Source: Ananas comosus
Taxonomy: Eukaryota; Streptophyta; Magnoliopsida; Poales; Bromeliaceae
Direction: 5' to 3'
NCBI RefSeq assembly: GCF_001540865.1
Contig: NC_033631.1
Location: 2,787,947-2,851,946 of the forward strand
Length of the DNA: 64,000 nucleotides
Notes under the pieces: model-generated
The model's input: the letters and a program-made list of their open reading frames with translations, nothing else
Databases searched by the model: none
Told to the model about the DNA's origin: nothing
Part shown: piece after piece, positions 1-9,565 of the stretch
How the letters are laid out: every line of letters begins with the position of its first letter
Numbering within the stretch: the stretch's first letter is position 1
Made by a program: the position numbers and the translations under genes

Positions 1-470
1 AAAAGAAGAATATTGCCAATTTCCATAGCTGACTTGCATTGTTTAATTTGGTTAGTGAGAAAGGTTTGTTAAGTTACTCATGTAGCTATTATACTTAGCT
101 TGAATTTCTAAAGAAGCAAGCTTGGATGGACTTAAACGACATAGTCAGATTTCTAGTTTTAAATTTCCTTGGCATTTTTGTTGTGTAGTTAGCACTTAGC
201 ATCAGCAAGAACTTTCACTTTCATATATTACTTTCACCAATTCTTGCCCGGTTGAGACTGGAGAAAGATAAAGGAGAGAAAGAAAATTACAAAAGAATTA
301 TATTTCCTAAATGAAATAAATCCCTTTCATAACAAAAAGAACTTAAAAGAAGAGAAGCTCATGTTATATCATAATAAATAATAAATAATAAACAAAAAGC
401 AGAAAAATAGAGGTTCAGGCAATGTAAAAATCCAACCAGGATCAGTAACTTGGGCAAGGAATCAAAAAAC
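1..470. other. intergenic, no gene seen
   Basis: AT-rich sequence with no convincing open frame, RNA gene or transposon terminus on either strand. GpC outnumbers CpG, as expected for methylated plant DNA, which makes it a useful control for the odd composition found after about position 905. Confidence 0.6.
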
Positions 471-700
471 GTAAGAGATGGTTGCTAAGGGATTAGGCCG
501 TCCAAATCTCTTTAAATTTTTTTCTTTATAGCATCACTGGCTCAAAAGACATCGAAAGAGCTAAAAGATCAAAGGATTATACACTAAAACTTAAGAGATG
601 GTTGCCGAGGGATTAGGCCATCCAAATCTCTTTTTTTCCTTTGTAGCACCACTGCCTCAAAAGACATCAGAAGAACTTAAATAGCAAAAGTTTTCAGAAA
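471..700. repeat. 120-bp tandem duplication
   Basis: Two adjacent units start at 471 and 591. Both open with (G/T)TAAGAGATGGTTGC, continue with GGGATTAGGC and CCAAATCTCTTT, and later share CTCAAAAGACATC. They differ by scattered substitutions and a few indels, so the duplication is not recent. No coding potential is seen. Confidence 0.8.
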
Positions 701-904
701 TAAGCACATAAGCAATAGCCACCGTTCATACTTTGCCTTACTTATCATCATCACCTCAAAGAAAAGCTAGAAAATGGACAGGAACAAAATGAAATCGAGA
801 AAATCAAGAAATATTGGGAAAATAATAATGCACCGAAGGATTGGGGCAAAAGAGACATAACAACTGTGATACTCAAAATTATAAAATCAATATTATAAAT
901 ATGC

Positions 905-1850
905 AAACTCCCTCTTAAAGGAAAGGTGGGAGGAGTAGGGGCGGCGGCGGCTTTGAAGGAGCGGGTTAAGGTACCGAACCAGCGACAGCGGAGAGAGAGA
1001 GATAGAGAGAGAGATGAGTCACCTCGTTCCCCTCGAGGTTTTTAACAGGCAAAACGACGCGGGGAGTATACAAACTACATTACGGATGATCTCAGAAAAT
1101 AGATTAAGAGAGAGGTGATAGTTTAAAAAAACTAAAATGATACGAACGAGAACGTTAGATAACGAATTAACTTTAAAATACGAAACATAGACTATTATCC
1201 GCTACCACTACTCAACTTTTTTTCTTACCGACCCCTGAGAAAGAACGAGAGACATCAAGACAGGACACGCCAAATATCGTTACAAAACAGATAACACCCA
1301 AAGAAATGAACGTGGACTTACACTTTTCTTAAACTTGGAAGATAAGGGACTCTGAAACAGAAGTGGCACAAGGAGGGTACGCTACTACTGGAAGGGTTAC
1401 AGTCTACCAACACTATTAACTCTCTCCGGACGCGAAAGAACTAACCATTACTCTCGTGAAACCTACCGAATAAAGAATTCGTTGGTCAACAAGAGTAAAC
1501 ACGATTCTTACCAAAGCCACACACGTACCAAAGATTGAGCCAGTCGTGATGATTAGTGCTTCCGAAGCGACGGCTAGATTATTACAGTCTACTTTATTTT
1601 ACGAACGTTTATGTATCCTATACTTACCTTTGATAATTAACAACCGTAACAATTAAACTCCGATAATAATCGTAACACAACGACTAAAAACAAAGATTGG
1701 ACGTAGTATCAATACAACTGANNNNNNNNNNNNNNNNNNNNNNNNNCTGTGGGGGCCACCGAAGCCCCCGCCAAACGCGGGGACGCGACGAAGGGGCGCG
1801 AGAGGAGCGGGGCGCCGAGAAAGCGACACGTTGGCCACAGTAGAACTGGG
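905..1850. other. segment complemented in place (probable assembly artefact)
   Basis: As given, this stretch has reversed dinucleotide bias. By hand count over 1141-1721 there are about 31 CpG and 11 GpC, whereas the preceding region has GpC well above CpG. If each base is complemented without reversing the order, the text reads like ordinary plant genic DNA: a CT-rich leader, an ATGGCT start context at 972, an open frame of about 34 codons, then T-rich intron-like sequence with an AATAG acceptor-like end near 1257. A real strand would need reversal as well as complementing, so this cannot be a normal inversion. The exact borders are uncertain, roughly 890-960 on the left and 1840-1860 on the right. 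The 25-N gap lies inside it. Confidence 0.6.
1722..1746. other. assembly gap (25 N)
   Basis: A run of 25 undetermined bases inside the aberrant segment. AT-rich sequence before it gives way to very GC-rich sequence (about 1747-1840) after it, so the two sides may not belong next to each other. Confidence 0.99.
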
Positions 1851-1934
1851 CTTTCATTATATGTATAGATTGATCCCATCATAATTTTTGTAAAAAAATT
1901 ATTTTACTTTTCTCTTTTAGAATTGGCAATTAAT

Positions 1935-2384
1935 TTATAGAGGATTTTTTGCACACTAATCTTATTAAAATTTCTAATTTATCTAATAATCTTTTTAAAA
2001 TTTTATTTAGACAACTAACCTAAGAAATACGGCGAATTGTTCACCGTCTTTAAAAAACGGTGAATGATTCACTGTTTTCATATTTTAAGTTGTAAAAATT
2101 ATATGTGATTTGTCGAAATTTTTATATAGTAGTCAAGATTATATACGAGGATAAAAAGAAACGATAAATTATTCATCATTTGTACTTTAAGATAAAGACG
2201 GTGGATCATTTACCGCCTTTAATAGAAAAAAAAAAAAGGCAGTGAATCATTTACCGTCATCTAAATTCTATTGAAAGCGGTAAATAATTGACCGTTTTTT
2301 AATTATTTATATACCCCAACAGTGAGTTGGATAAAATAGTGCTATTTTAATAAATAAATTTTTTGCAAGATTATTTAGCTAATT
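1935..2384. repeat. old dispersed repeat with ATTCACCG half-palindromes, copy 1
   Basis: Contains several degenerate short palindromes of the type CGGTGAATGATTCACTG separated by AT-rich spacers. A related, more decayed copy in the same orientation lies at about 4543-4800. Both share the string TAATCTTTTTAAAA(T/A)TTTATTT(A/G)G with surrounding similarity. No coding capacity. The Pack-MULE is inserted between the two copies. Confidence 0.55.
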
Positions 2385-2393
2385 ATAAATTTT
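2385..2393. repeat. 9-bp target-site duplication, left
   Basis: ATAAATTTT directly abuts the left terminus of the Pack-MULE and is repeated exactly at 4343-4351. A 9-bp target-site duplication is the hallmark length of Mutator-like elements. Confidence 0.9.
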
Positions 2394-3140
2394 GGCCTTT
2401 TTGCATAAAAAATCTACTAGTTTTGGGCTTTTGCAAAACTGGGTCGTTTTTTTCGATTTTGCAGATTCAATCCGAATTTTTAGTATCTTTCATTCTTTTT
2501 TTTCTCCTTCCCGAAAAAGGCAGCTGAGGCGGAGGCGGAAACGACTGTGCCTCTGCCCCTCGCGCCCTCGTCCTCGCCCGCGTACACCCCGCCCTCCTCG
2601 CCTCCGACCTCACCGAGGTCGCGTCGCGACTCTTTTTTTTTTTCTCCGATCCTCCTTCACCGCCTCCGCAGCCCGCCGCCGCCTCCGGCGACGAAGAGGG
2701 AGTGCTTCTCGAGGACGAAAATCACACCGACGAGAGGGAAGGGGAAAACTCCGGCGAGGGCGGTGGCTGCGATAGAGGGCAAGGGAGAGATCGTGACCAA
2801 AATAAATATAAAGAAAAAAATTAAAAAAAAAAATATTTTTCCTCCATAAAAGATCAAAAAATATATAAGGAAAAAGATAATGAAATTGCACTGTCAAAAT
2901 AATTTGTACTATTTTAAAAAAAATTTGCACTATTTTAAATAAACGTTGCACTCTTTGAGACAGAAATTACAGTCTTTGAAATCAGATTTACATTATTTAG
3001 GATGAAGTTGCACTATTTAGATAGAAGTTGCACTATTTTTTTTTCTTCTTCCTCCAATTTACACTATTTTTTCTTCTTCTTTTTCCTCCTTCTTTCTTCT
3101 CCTTCTCCTGCTTGAGTGTCCCCACTCGTCCCGCGCCGCC
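2394..3140. repeat. Pack-MULE left terminal inverted repeat
   Basis: About 747 bp, matching the reverse complement of 3546-4342. Contains a GC-rich block (2520-2640), poly-T/A tracts, and an AT-rich series of TTGCACTATTT-type repeats (about 2885-3060) that reappears in the right arm at about 3655-3825. Confidence 0.85.
2880..3060. repeat. short tandem repeats inside the MULE arm
   Basis: Degenerate units of about 22 bp built around TTGCACTATTT(A), at least seven copies. The reverse-complement series occurs in the right arm at about 3655-3825. This is a sub-terminal repeat array, a feature often found in MULE termini where transposase may bind. Confidence 0.6.
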
Positions 3141-3321
3141 CTAGCTATAATGAGCTGCTATTTTGTTCTCCTGTGTGGGCAGAGCACATTTCTCTGTTGC
3201 TATAATAATAATCTAATATGATACTCAATCGAAAAAAGAAAAAAAAAAGGAAAAAACACAAACAGAGAAAAAAAAAAAGACTTCTTTTTCCTCCATGGTT
3301 TAGTTGTGGGCTGATGATCGA

Positions 3322-3546
3322 TCAGTAGTCGGGCGGGGGGATCTGCTCGTAGTTGGGGGTGATGAAGAAGATGTCGTTGACGACGGTGGCGATGGCACCG
3401 CCGAAGGGCCGAGCCAGTAGATCCACTGGTAGACCCAGGACCAGCTGACGAGAGCGGGGCCGAAGGAAACAGCTGGGTTCATGGATGCCCCCGTGAAGGC
3501 GTCGCCGACGAGGATGTTCGCACCCACCACGAAGCCGATGGCGATC
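3322..3546 (-). pseudogene. tonoplast aquaporin (TIP) C-terminal fragment captured by Pack-MULE
   Basis: The minus strand encodes the C-terminal third of a TIP-type major intrinsic protein: [14 protein letters not shown], then [17 protein letters not shown] with the second NPA pore motif (here NPAV), then WIYWLGP. Immediately after YWLGP the frame breaks by a net shift at about 3400. In the next frame the normal tail resumes ([13 protein letters not shown], then a final DY and stop at 3322-3324). Intact TIPs are about 250 residues with six membrane helices. Only about 75 residues (loop E to the end) are present, so this cannot form a water channel. The fragment starts exactly at the inner edge of the right inverted repeat, and the MULE arm supplies the unrelated upstream reading frame. 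Confidence 0.85.
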
Positions 3547-4342
3547 AGGGGCACGGGACGAGTGGGGACACTCAGGGAGGAGAAGGAGAAAAAAGGAGGA
3601 AGAAGAAGAAGAAAAAAAATAATGTAAATTGGAGGAAGAAGAAGAAAAAAGAAATAGTGCAACTTTATCCTAAATAGTGCAACTTCTACCTAAATAGTGC
3701 AACTTAATTCTAAAGAGTGTAAATTTGATTTCAAATACTGTAATTCTGTTTCAAAGAGTGCAACGTTTATTTAAAATAGTGCAATTTTTTTTAAAATAGT
3801 ACAAATTATTTTAACAGTGCAATTTTATTATCTTTTTCCTTCTTATATGATTTTTGATCTTTTATGGAGGAAAAAAAATAATTTTTTTCATTTTTTTCCT
3901 TACAATTTTTTTGGTCACGATCTCTCCCTTGCCCTCTATCGCAGCCACCGCCCTCGCCGGAGTTTTTTCCCTCCCTCTCACCGGTGTGCTTTTTGTCCCC
4001 GAGAAGCACTCCCTCTTTGTCGGTGACGGCGGCGGTGGGCTGCGGAGACGGTGGAGGAGGATCGGAGAAAAAAAAAAAAGAGTCACGGCGCGGCCTTGGA
4101 GGGGTCGAAGGCGAGGAGGGCGTGATGGGCAAAGGCGAGGTACAGCCGTTTTCGCCTCCGCCTCGGCCGCCTTCTTCGGAAAGGAAAAAAAAACAGAACG
4201 AGAGAAAAAAAAGAACGAGAGAAAAAGTAATAAGGGCATTTTGGTCAGTTTACTAAAAATTCAGACCGAATCTGCAAAATCGAAAAAAGCAACACAGTTT
4301 TGCAAAAGCCCAAAATTAGTGGATTTTTTATGCAAAAAGGCC
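3546..4342. repeat. Pack-MULE right terminal inverted repeat
   Basis: Reverse complement of the left arm with small indels. Outer end GATTTTTTATGCAAAAAGGCC. Open frames on both strands here are inverted-repeat shadows of those in the left arm. Confidence 0.85.
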
Positions 4343-4351
4343 ATAAATTTT
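4343..4351. repeat. 9-bp target-site duplication, right
   Basis: ATAAATTTT, identical to 2385-2393. Confidence 0.9.
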
Positions 4352-4542
4352 TAAAGGGTTAAAATAAAAAAAAAAATCTCATTTATAGATGATATTATGT
4401 AGCTACTGTATAGTAGACTCCCTCATCTTTCTAGGGCCTGGGTGACTCTCTCACTATAGCAGCTACCGTTTATGAAACCCAACCCATCCCACTTAAACCA
4501 AGTTGAGCCCGAGGTGAGGGATATCATAAGCACATAAAGTAA

Positions 4543-4800
4543 AAATGGATTTTTTTCTCTAAATAATATTATGATTTTTTTATTAGATAAATAATCTTTT
4601 AAAAAATTTATTTGGCTAAATAGTCCTTCTCTTGCCAACTCAGTGCTACAATAAAGCGAAACTATCAAAAGCGGCAAATCATTCATTGTCTTCAAAAGGC
4701 AACTAATGATTCGTCGCCTTCTAAAATTTTCTACGGAAAGGGTAAATCGTTCACCACCTTCTAAAGATAGTAAATAATTCAATGCTTTTAAAGCCTTTTC
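4543..4800. repeat. old dispersed repeat with ATTCACCG half-palindromes, copy 2
   Basis: Direct-orientation relative of 1935-2384, with motifs such as GGCAAATCATTCATTG and GGTAAATCGTTCACCACC. No coding capacity. Confidence 0.45.
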
Positions 4801-4817
4801 ACACTTAGCAAAATATA

Positions 4818-5047
4818 TGTAACATACCATATCCCTCGTAAATCGTGCCGATTTTCGTCGAAACGAGCGGAACGCGGAGTTGAATGAGTTAAAGTGGACC
4901 CTAAGCGTATTAGAGTCCATAGGTGAAGCTAAAAGGGACCCGAGAGAGAGAATCTGAAAATCTGGCTAAGTCCCAGATTTTGAGCTCTCGGGGACCGGTC
5001 CCTGAAGGAGAGACCGGTCCCCGTACGCGTAGCCTGCAAGGAAATCC
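4818..5047 (-). mobile_element. truncated long-LTR fragment (ACCGGT family)
   Basis: Begins TGTAACATACC, matching the reverse complement of the terminus of the solo LTR at 24836-27452. It runs through a CTCTCGGGGACCGGTCCCTGA-type block and a CCCCGTACGCGT string also found in that LTR near 27240-27290. It stops abruptly at a single N (5048). This is a minus-oriented LTR piece of the same family; the rest is missing. Confidence 0.7.
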
Positions 5048-5129
5048 NGTAAAAAATATAATATTATTTTTCTCCATTAATGTAGCCACAATCAAAGCTC
5101 TCTCTCTCTTTCCTAAAAAAAAAAAAGAA

Positions 5130-5371
5130 GTTCTCTCTCTCTCCCTGCACCGCCGAGGCCGCCCACCTCCTCGCGCGCGGCACCCTTCCCCCCGACATCG
5201 CCGTCGTCGGCAGCCGCGCCGCTGCCCGCGAGTTCGGCCACCGCCTCCTCGACGCGCACCTCATCCTTGCGCGCCGCATCGGCAGCACGGCCGCGTGTGG
5301 GCTCAACGCCCACTGCGGCCTCATCCTCATCCAACGGCCTCTCCGGACCCCTCCTCCCTCGACCTCACCAC
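5130..5371 (+). other. GC-rich fragment upstream of MinD relic
   Basis: Very GC-rich sequence open in more than one frame. The frame continuous with the downstream MinD match is Ala/Pro/Ser-rich, which would fit a plastid transit peptide, but another frame also looks protein-like, so its origin is unclear. It is fused to the MinD fragment without a stop. Confidence 0.35.
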
Positions 5372-5577
5372 CTGGCTGGGAAGACGCCGCGCATGGTGGT
5401 GGTAACGTCCGGGAAGGGCGGTGTGGGGAAGATGACGACGACACCGACGCGAGACTTCGGAACCTTGACCTCCTCCTCGGGCTCGAGAACCGCATTAACT
5501 ACATTGCTGCCGAAGTCCTCAACAGCGACTACCGCCTCAACTAGACGCTCGTCCGCGATCACCGCTCCGCAGGCCTT
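5372..5577 (+). pseudogene. MinD septum-site ATPase fragment, broken
   Basis: The frame reads LAGKTPRMVVVTSGKGGVGK, matching the deviant Walker A (KGGVGKT) start of plastid MinD, which places the chloroplast division site. The expected TTTTAN helix is altered (KMTTTPT). About 50 bp are missing, then the next frame resumes with LRNLDLLLGLENRINY and EVLNSDYRLN, ending in TAG where MinD has a Gln codon. Intact plant MinD is about 320 residues and usually intronless; only about 65 residues remain, with a deletion, a frameshift and a stop. It runs into glucanase sequence in the same orientation, so this is a shuffled fragment and not a decaying locus in place. Confidence 0.8.
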
Positions 5578-5619
5578 GGCCCATTGCCGCTTCGCCCCCC
5601 GCTGCTCCCTCGCCGATCC

Positions 5620-5750
5620 GTCCGTCGAAGTCGCCGCTTCCTCACCGATCCTTGCACCGAGGCCGCCCGCTTCCTCGCTGATCCGTCCGCCGAGGCCGCT
5701 CGCTTCCTTGCTGACCCCTGCGCCGCCGAAGCCGCTCGCTTCCTCGCCGA
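5620..5750 (+). repeat. tandem repeat at the MinD-glucanase junction
   Basis: About three to four copies of a unit of roughly 36-39 bp encoding EAARFLADP. It appears to have expanded at the junction, just before the glucanase homology (the ADPDNPPPSPKVVELL region). Confidence 0.7.
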
Positions 5751-6132
5751 CCCCGACAACCCCCCACCTTCACCCAAAGTGGTGGAGCTCCTCAAGTCGC
5801 AGGGCATAACGTAGGTGGAGCTGTACGATGCAGACCTAAGCATGCTCCGCACCTTCGCGAGGTTCGGGATTGGAGTGGTGGTGGAGCTCCTCAACGAGCT
5901 CTTTGCTGCAGCCGCGTTGCGCTCGGGCTACGTGCTTGAGTGGGTGGAGGACAATGTGGTGGCGTACTACTCCGCGACTCAGATCACGGCCGCGGCCGTG
6001 GGCAACGAGGTGTTCGTGAGCCCGCTTAGCAACTTCACCGCGCTTCTTGTCTCGGCAATGACCAACGTCCATGCCGCGCTCGCATGCCTCGGCCTCGACG
6101 ACGCCGTCGTCGACGGCGATCATCGTGTGTGA
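5745..6132 (+). pseudogene. GH17 beta-1,3-glucanase N-terminal fragment with in-frame stop
   Basis: Plus-strand frame resembling the N-terminal part of plant glucan endo-1,3-beta-glucosidases: PSPKVVELLKSQGIT, then (after a TAG stop at 5812-5814) VELYDADLSMLRTFARFGIGVVVELLNEL, WVEDNVVAYY, and the diagnostic QITAAAVGNEVFVS segment containing the proton-donor Glu of GH17. It continues to NVHAALACLGLDD and then degenerates to a stop at 6130-6132. The family is normally 320 or more residues with a signal peptide. Here the signal peptide and the C-terminal two thirds are gone. The enzyme class cleaves callose and fungal beta-1,3-glucans in the wall; this copy cannot. Confidence 0.85.
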
Positions 6133-7700
6133 GGTGGTGCTATTCGAGCACTTGCTGTGAATGCTATGGAATGGCGACGAGTTGACGCTTGACGACCTCG
6201 TCGACTTCTTCACCCTTGCTCTTGCCGCTGTATCGACTCTATCATAGTAACTCTCCATTGTAATTCAAAAGCCGGAGTTGGCGCCGACGCGCCGTCCACC
6301 GGCTGTTTGATGAAATGCCCAGGATATCGCTCCGACGGAGTTGGCACAGATGCTTCACGCCCACCAGTTACTTGACGAAATGCCCGAGAGGCATCTTTCG
6401 ACGGCGAACTTGAAAAGAGCGGTGCTCTTCTCTTAAAAGGAGAAAATATATACCTCATCAAAAGGGAGAGAGCGGTGCTCTCCTCTTTGCAAAAAACAAT
6501 GTTATCAAAAGAGAAATAGAGATTACTTCTCTAATTATGAAAGAGAGAGGGAGCTTTGTTACCAAAAAGGGAGGCAAGAAAGGGATTTTTCCACCTTAGT
6601 TGTCCCATGAATGTAAAAGAGACAAAGAAGGATTACCTATCTTTGTTGTCTTATATTTTCAAAGGAGATAAAGAGAAAAATTCTCTCTTAATTCTCCTAT
6701 AATGAGGAGACAAAAGAAAATTAATCGGGTTATCGATTAATATTCTTTTGATCGTCCTTTTATTGGAAGAACTGTGGGATCGATGTTCGAAAAATAATCG
6801 AACTCTTTGATTCTATCCATAGTTGAATCTTTCGATTTGGCCAAATTAAACCAAATTGAGATTGCATTGGACATTTTATGTGATTAATGACTGAGAATTT
6901 GACAAATAAAAAAATGCATTCGAAATTTTTAAGCGATGAATTTGATTCTGAATCTTACAATCTCATATGATCCCAAATTAACCACCTCAAAACAATGGAC
7001 CAAGCCCGTTCTCACCTCAAATCTCATAACCCAAGCTCAACATGACCCAAGTTCAGCCCAAACATGAATCTGGGCCCAATTCTATGGCTTGCTTAAAAGA
7101 AAATTTGGACTTATGCCATACGGGCCTAAATTGAGCCCGAGCCCACATATAATTCAAGCCTCAACCTGAATCCATATTAAACGGGCCTAAACTGGGCCTA
7201 TGCCTATATCCAGAACTTAAAATTTAATTCAGGCCTCAACTTGAGTCCATACCATGTAGGCCTGAATCTAGTCCATGTTTGAATGCAACTATATGGACCC
7301 AAATTTGGACCATGAATGAATCCATCCGAGAATTGAACCATAACTTGAAGCTATACCTAGCCCAAGTTTGAATTCCAAACTGGTTCATAAAAATGCCCAA
7401 ATCGAATAAAATCTAAATTGAAAACCAATTCAGACCAACATCAAACCCAAAAATCTAACCCAAACCAAGACCTTAAATCATGCCTATCAGATCAAATATG
7501 AAACCAAGCTCTACCAATTTGTTAAGGGCAAATCTTTTTAATCCAATTCTCTAGCATATTAAGCTAGAGTCATATTGTTATCACATTCATATTAGATCAA
7601 ATTCTAAAATATTTGTTTAGAATTGATCAAACCATCTATTAGGTTTCACCTAATCAGTTCAATTGAACTCTAATACATTTACTTAGAGTTCAAATAAATG
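6133..7700. other. no gene; GA-rich and GGGCC-rich low-complexity DNA
   Basis: No supported gene. Around 6415-6500 two short hairpins share the loop GAGCGGTGCTC, followed by purine-rich sequence with AGAGA tracts (to about 6720). About 6990-7330 is built of repeated GGGCC(T/C)AA and AGCCCA motifs of no recognised family. Confidence 0.5.
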
Positions 7701-7705
7701 AAATT

Positions 7706-8335
7706 GAATTAGACTCTAATACATACACTTAGAGTTTAATTTTGACTAATCCTAATATATATAACTAGGATTTAGTTGATATTTCACCTCATGGTGAATC
7801 CAAATTAGACTCTAATACATACACTTAGAGTTTAATTTAAATTACATTTGACTAATCCTAATATATATAACCAGGATTTAGTTGATATTTCACCTCATGG
7901 TGAACCCAAATTAGACTCTAATACATACACTTAGAGTTTAATTTAAATTATATTTGACTAATCCTAATATATAATTAGGATTTAGTTGATTTAGACTCTA
8001 ATACATACACTTAGAGTTTAATTTAAATTTTGACTAATCCTAATATATATAATTAGGATTTAGTTGATATTTCACCTCATGGTGAACCCAAATGAAACTA
8101 AATTAGACTCTAATACATACACTTAGAGTTTAATTTAAATTAAATTTGACTAATCCTAATATATATAATTAGGATTTAGTTGATATTTCACCTTATGGTG
8201 AACCCAAATGAAACTAAATTAGACTCTAATACATACACTTAGAGTTTAATTTAAATCAAATTTCGACTAATCCTAATATATATAATTAGGATTTAGTTAA
8301 TATTTCGCCTTATGGTGAACTCAATGTGAGGTATA
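7706..8335. repeat. hairpin minisatellite, six main units of about 80-116 bp
   Basis: Six good units begin at about 7706, 7805, 7910, 7989, 8102 and 8218, with decayed ones before and after. A full unit has three short palindromes in fixed order: ACTCTAA...TTAGAGT, AATCCTAATATA...TTAGGATT, and TTCACC(N4)GGTGAA. Units differ mainly by presence or absence of whole sub-blocks; the 7910 unit lacks the third hairpin. No coding capacity. Function unknown. Confidence 0.85.
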
Positions 8336-8339
8336 ATTA

Positions 8340-8985
8340 AGCTCTAACATATAAGCATAGAGCTTAATTACACTAGACTCTAAGATATAAAATTAGAGTC
8401 TAATTCGAAATATTTGGGCTAATCCTAACACATACATTTAGGATGAAAGCTTAAATCAATTTAATCAAATCAAACTCTAATGCACCTAACTAGGGTTTAA
8501 TTTGAATCAAATCCGATTAAGTCCCAATGCATATACATGGAATTTAATCAATCCCTCACCTTAGGGTGAACAATATTGTTGAGCACTGAAACATATAGAG
8601 CCCAATCAAATCAATTTGATCATACACTTTGATTCAGAATCAAGTTCAATCAACCGTCATATTCATTCATGTACACTGGGGGTATGCCCCTGGTTAAGCC
8701 ATGTAACTATACAATGGATTATGTTATAAAATCCACCTTTTATTCAATTTCAGTCTATTTCAGCATTACAGAGGTCTCTTAATCGAAGGTGCCCTAACAC
8801 TTTAAAGGGGTAATTAACAATAGACGCTTGCGTTTATTGGAAGCCATGAATCCACAATACCTGATAATCATATGTAATTAAATATTAATCTGAATCATGA
8901 ATACTACCCCACGGTAAAAATCAAAATAAGATCAACCGTGCGAGGTGCGTCATTCGTGGTCGCAGACAGGCCTGGTTAGCCGTTT
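8340..8985. other. decayed repeat flank and unassigned sequence
   Basis: To about 8600 the sequence holds degenerate versions of the minisatellite palindromes (for example AGACTCTAAGATATAAAATTAGAGTCT). After that I see no gene or terminus until the copia RNase H begins. Confidence 0.4.
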
Positions 8986-8988
8986 TTA

Positions 8989-9565
8989 GTCCAATCCAGG
9001 ATTGGACCACTAGAAGGCTGTTAAAAGAATACTTCGTTACCTCAGAAGTACGATAGATTATGTGCTGTGCTATCAAGGTACGGATTTACGTCCCATCGGT
9101 TATAGCGATGCGGATTGGGCTGGTGACCTAGATGAGCGTAAGTCGACCTGAGGATATGCATTCTTACTTGGCAATGGCGCCATAACTTGGAGTAGTAAGA
9201 AACAGACCTGCATAGCTCTTTCCACCATGGAGGCGGAGTTTGTGGCGTGTTCTGCAGCAGCCCAGAAGGCTATCTGGTTGAGAAGGTTCCTTCGAGATAT
9301 TGGGATTGTCGCTTGTACTTCCGTTCTTGTGACGATTTATTGTGACAGTATGGCAGCGATTGCATACACGAAGGACCCAAAATATCATGGCAAGACAAAG
9401 CACATCGACTTAAAGTATCACTTTGTTCGTGAGGCAGTGGCGCAGAAGGAAATAATCCTGGAACACATCTCTACGAGTCGCATGGTGGCAGATCCTCTGA
9501 CTAAGCCTATTGTTAGAGAATCTTTTTTGACTCATGTTAAAGCTCTTGGACTCCATAGAATTTGA
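8989..9565 (+). pseudogene. Ty1/copia RNase H 3' fragment
   Basis: One plus-strand frame, interrupted by TAG and TGA stops (the latter in ...DERKST*GYAF), reads through the end of a copia polyprotein: SNPGLDH, VKRILRYLRSTIDYVL, GYSDADWAGDLDERKST, the RNase H motif [48 protein letters not shown] and the terminal DPLTKP. The catalytic Asp (SDADW), Glu (MEAE) and Asp (CDS) positions are visible. RT, integrase and gag are absent upstream, so this is a 5'-truncated relic. Confidence 0.9.

Larger units (their letters stand above)
2394..4342. mobile_element. Pack-MULE with aquaporin gene fragment
   Basis: A complete non-autonomous Mutator-like element of 1949 bp. Its ends are near-perfect long inverted repeats (2394-3140 and 3546-4342, both ending GGCCTTTTTGCATAAAAAATC-like), and it is flanked by an exact 9-bp duplication ATAAATTTT. 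The unique centre (3141-3545) carries a minus-strand fragment of a tonoplast-intrinsic-protein gene. No transposase is present, so mobility would have depended on a MULE transposase elsewhere. The arms are unusually long (about 750-800 bp) and GC-rich in part, and short open frames in them are mirror images of each other. The near identity of the arms suggests a fairly recent origin or gene conversion. Confidence 0.9.

Noticed and set aside
2392..4354. Mirror pairs of Arg/Pro-rich open frames
   Set aside because: They are the two arms of the Pack-MULE inverted repeat read in different frames; no protein similarity.
7706..8335. CRISPR-like array
   Set aside because: Units are directly adjacent with no unique spacers and the DNA is eukaryotic; it is a minisatellite.
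9164..9403. Minus-strand open frame opposite RNase H
   Set aside because: Antisense shadow of the copia RNase H frame.
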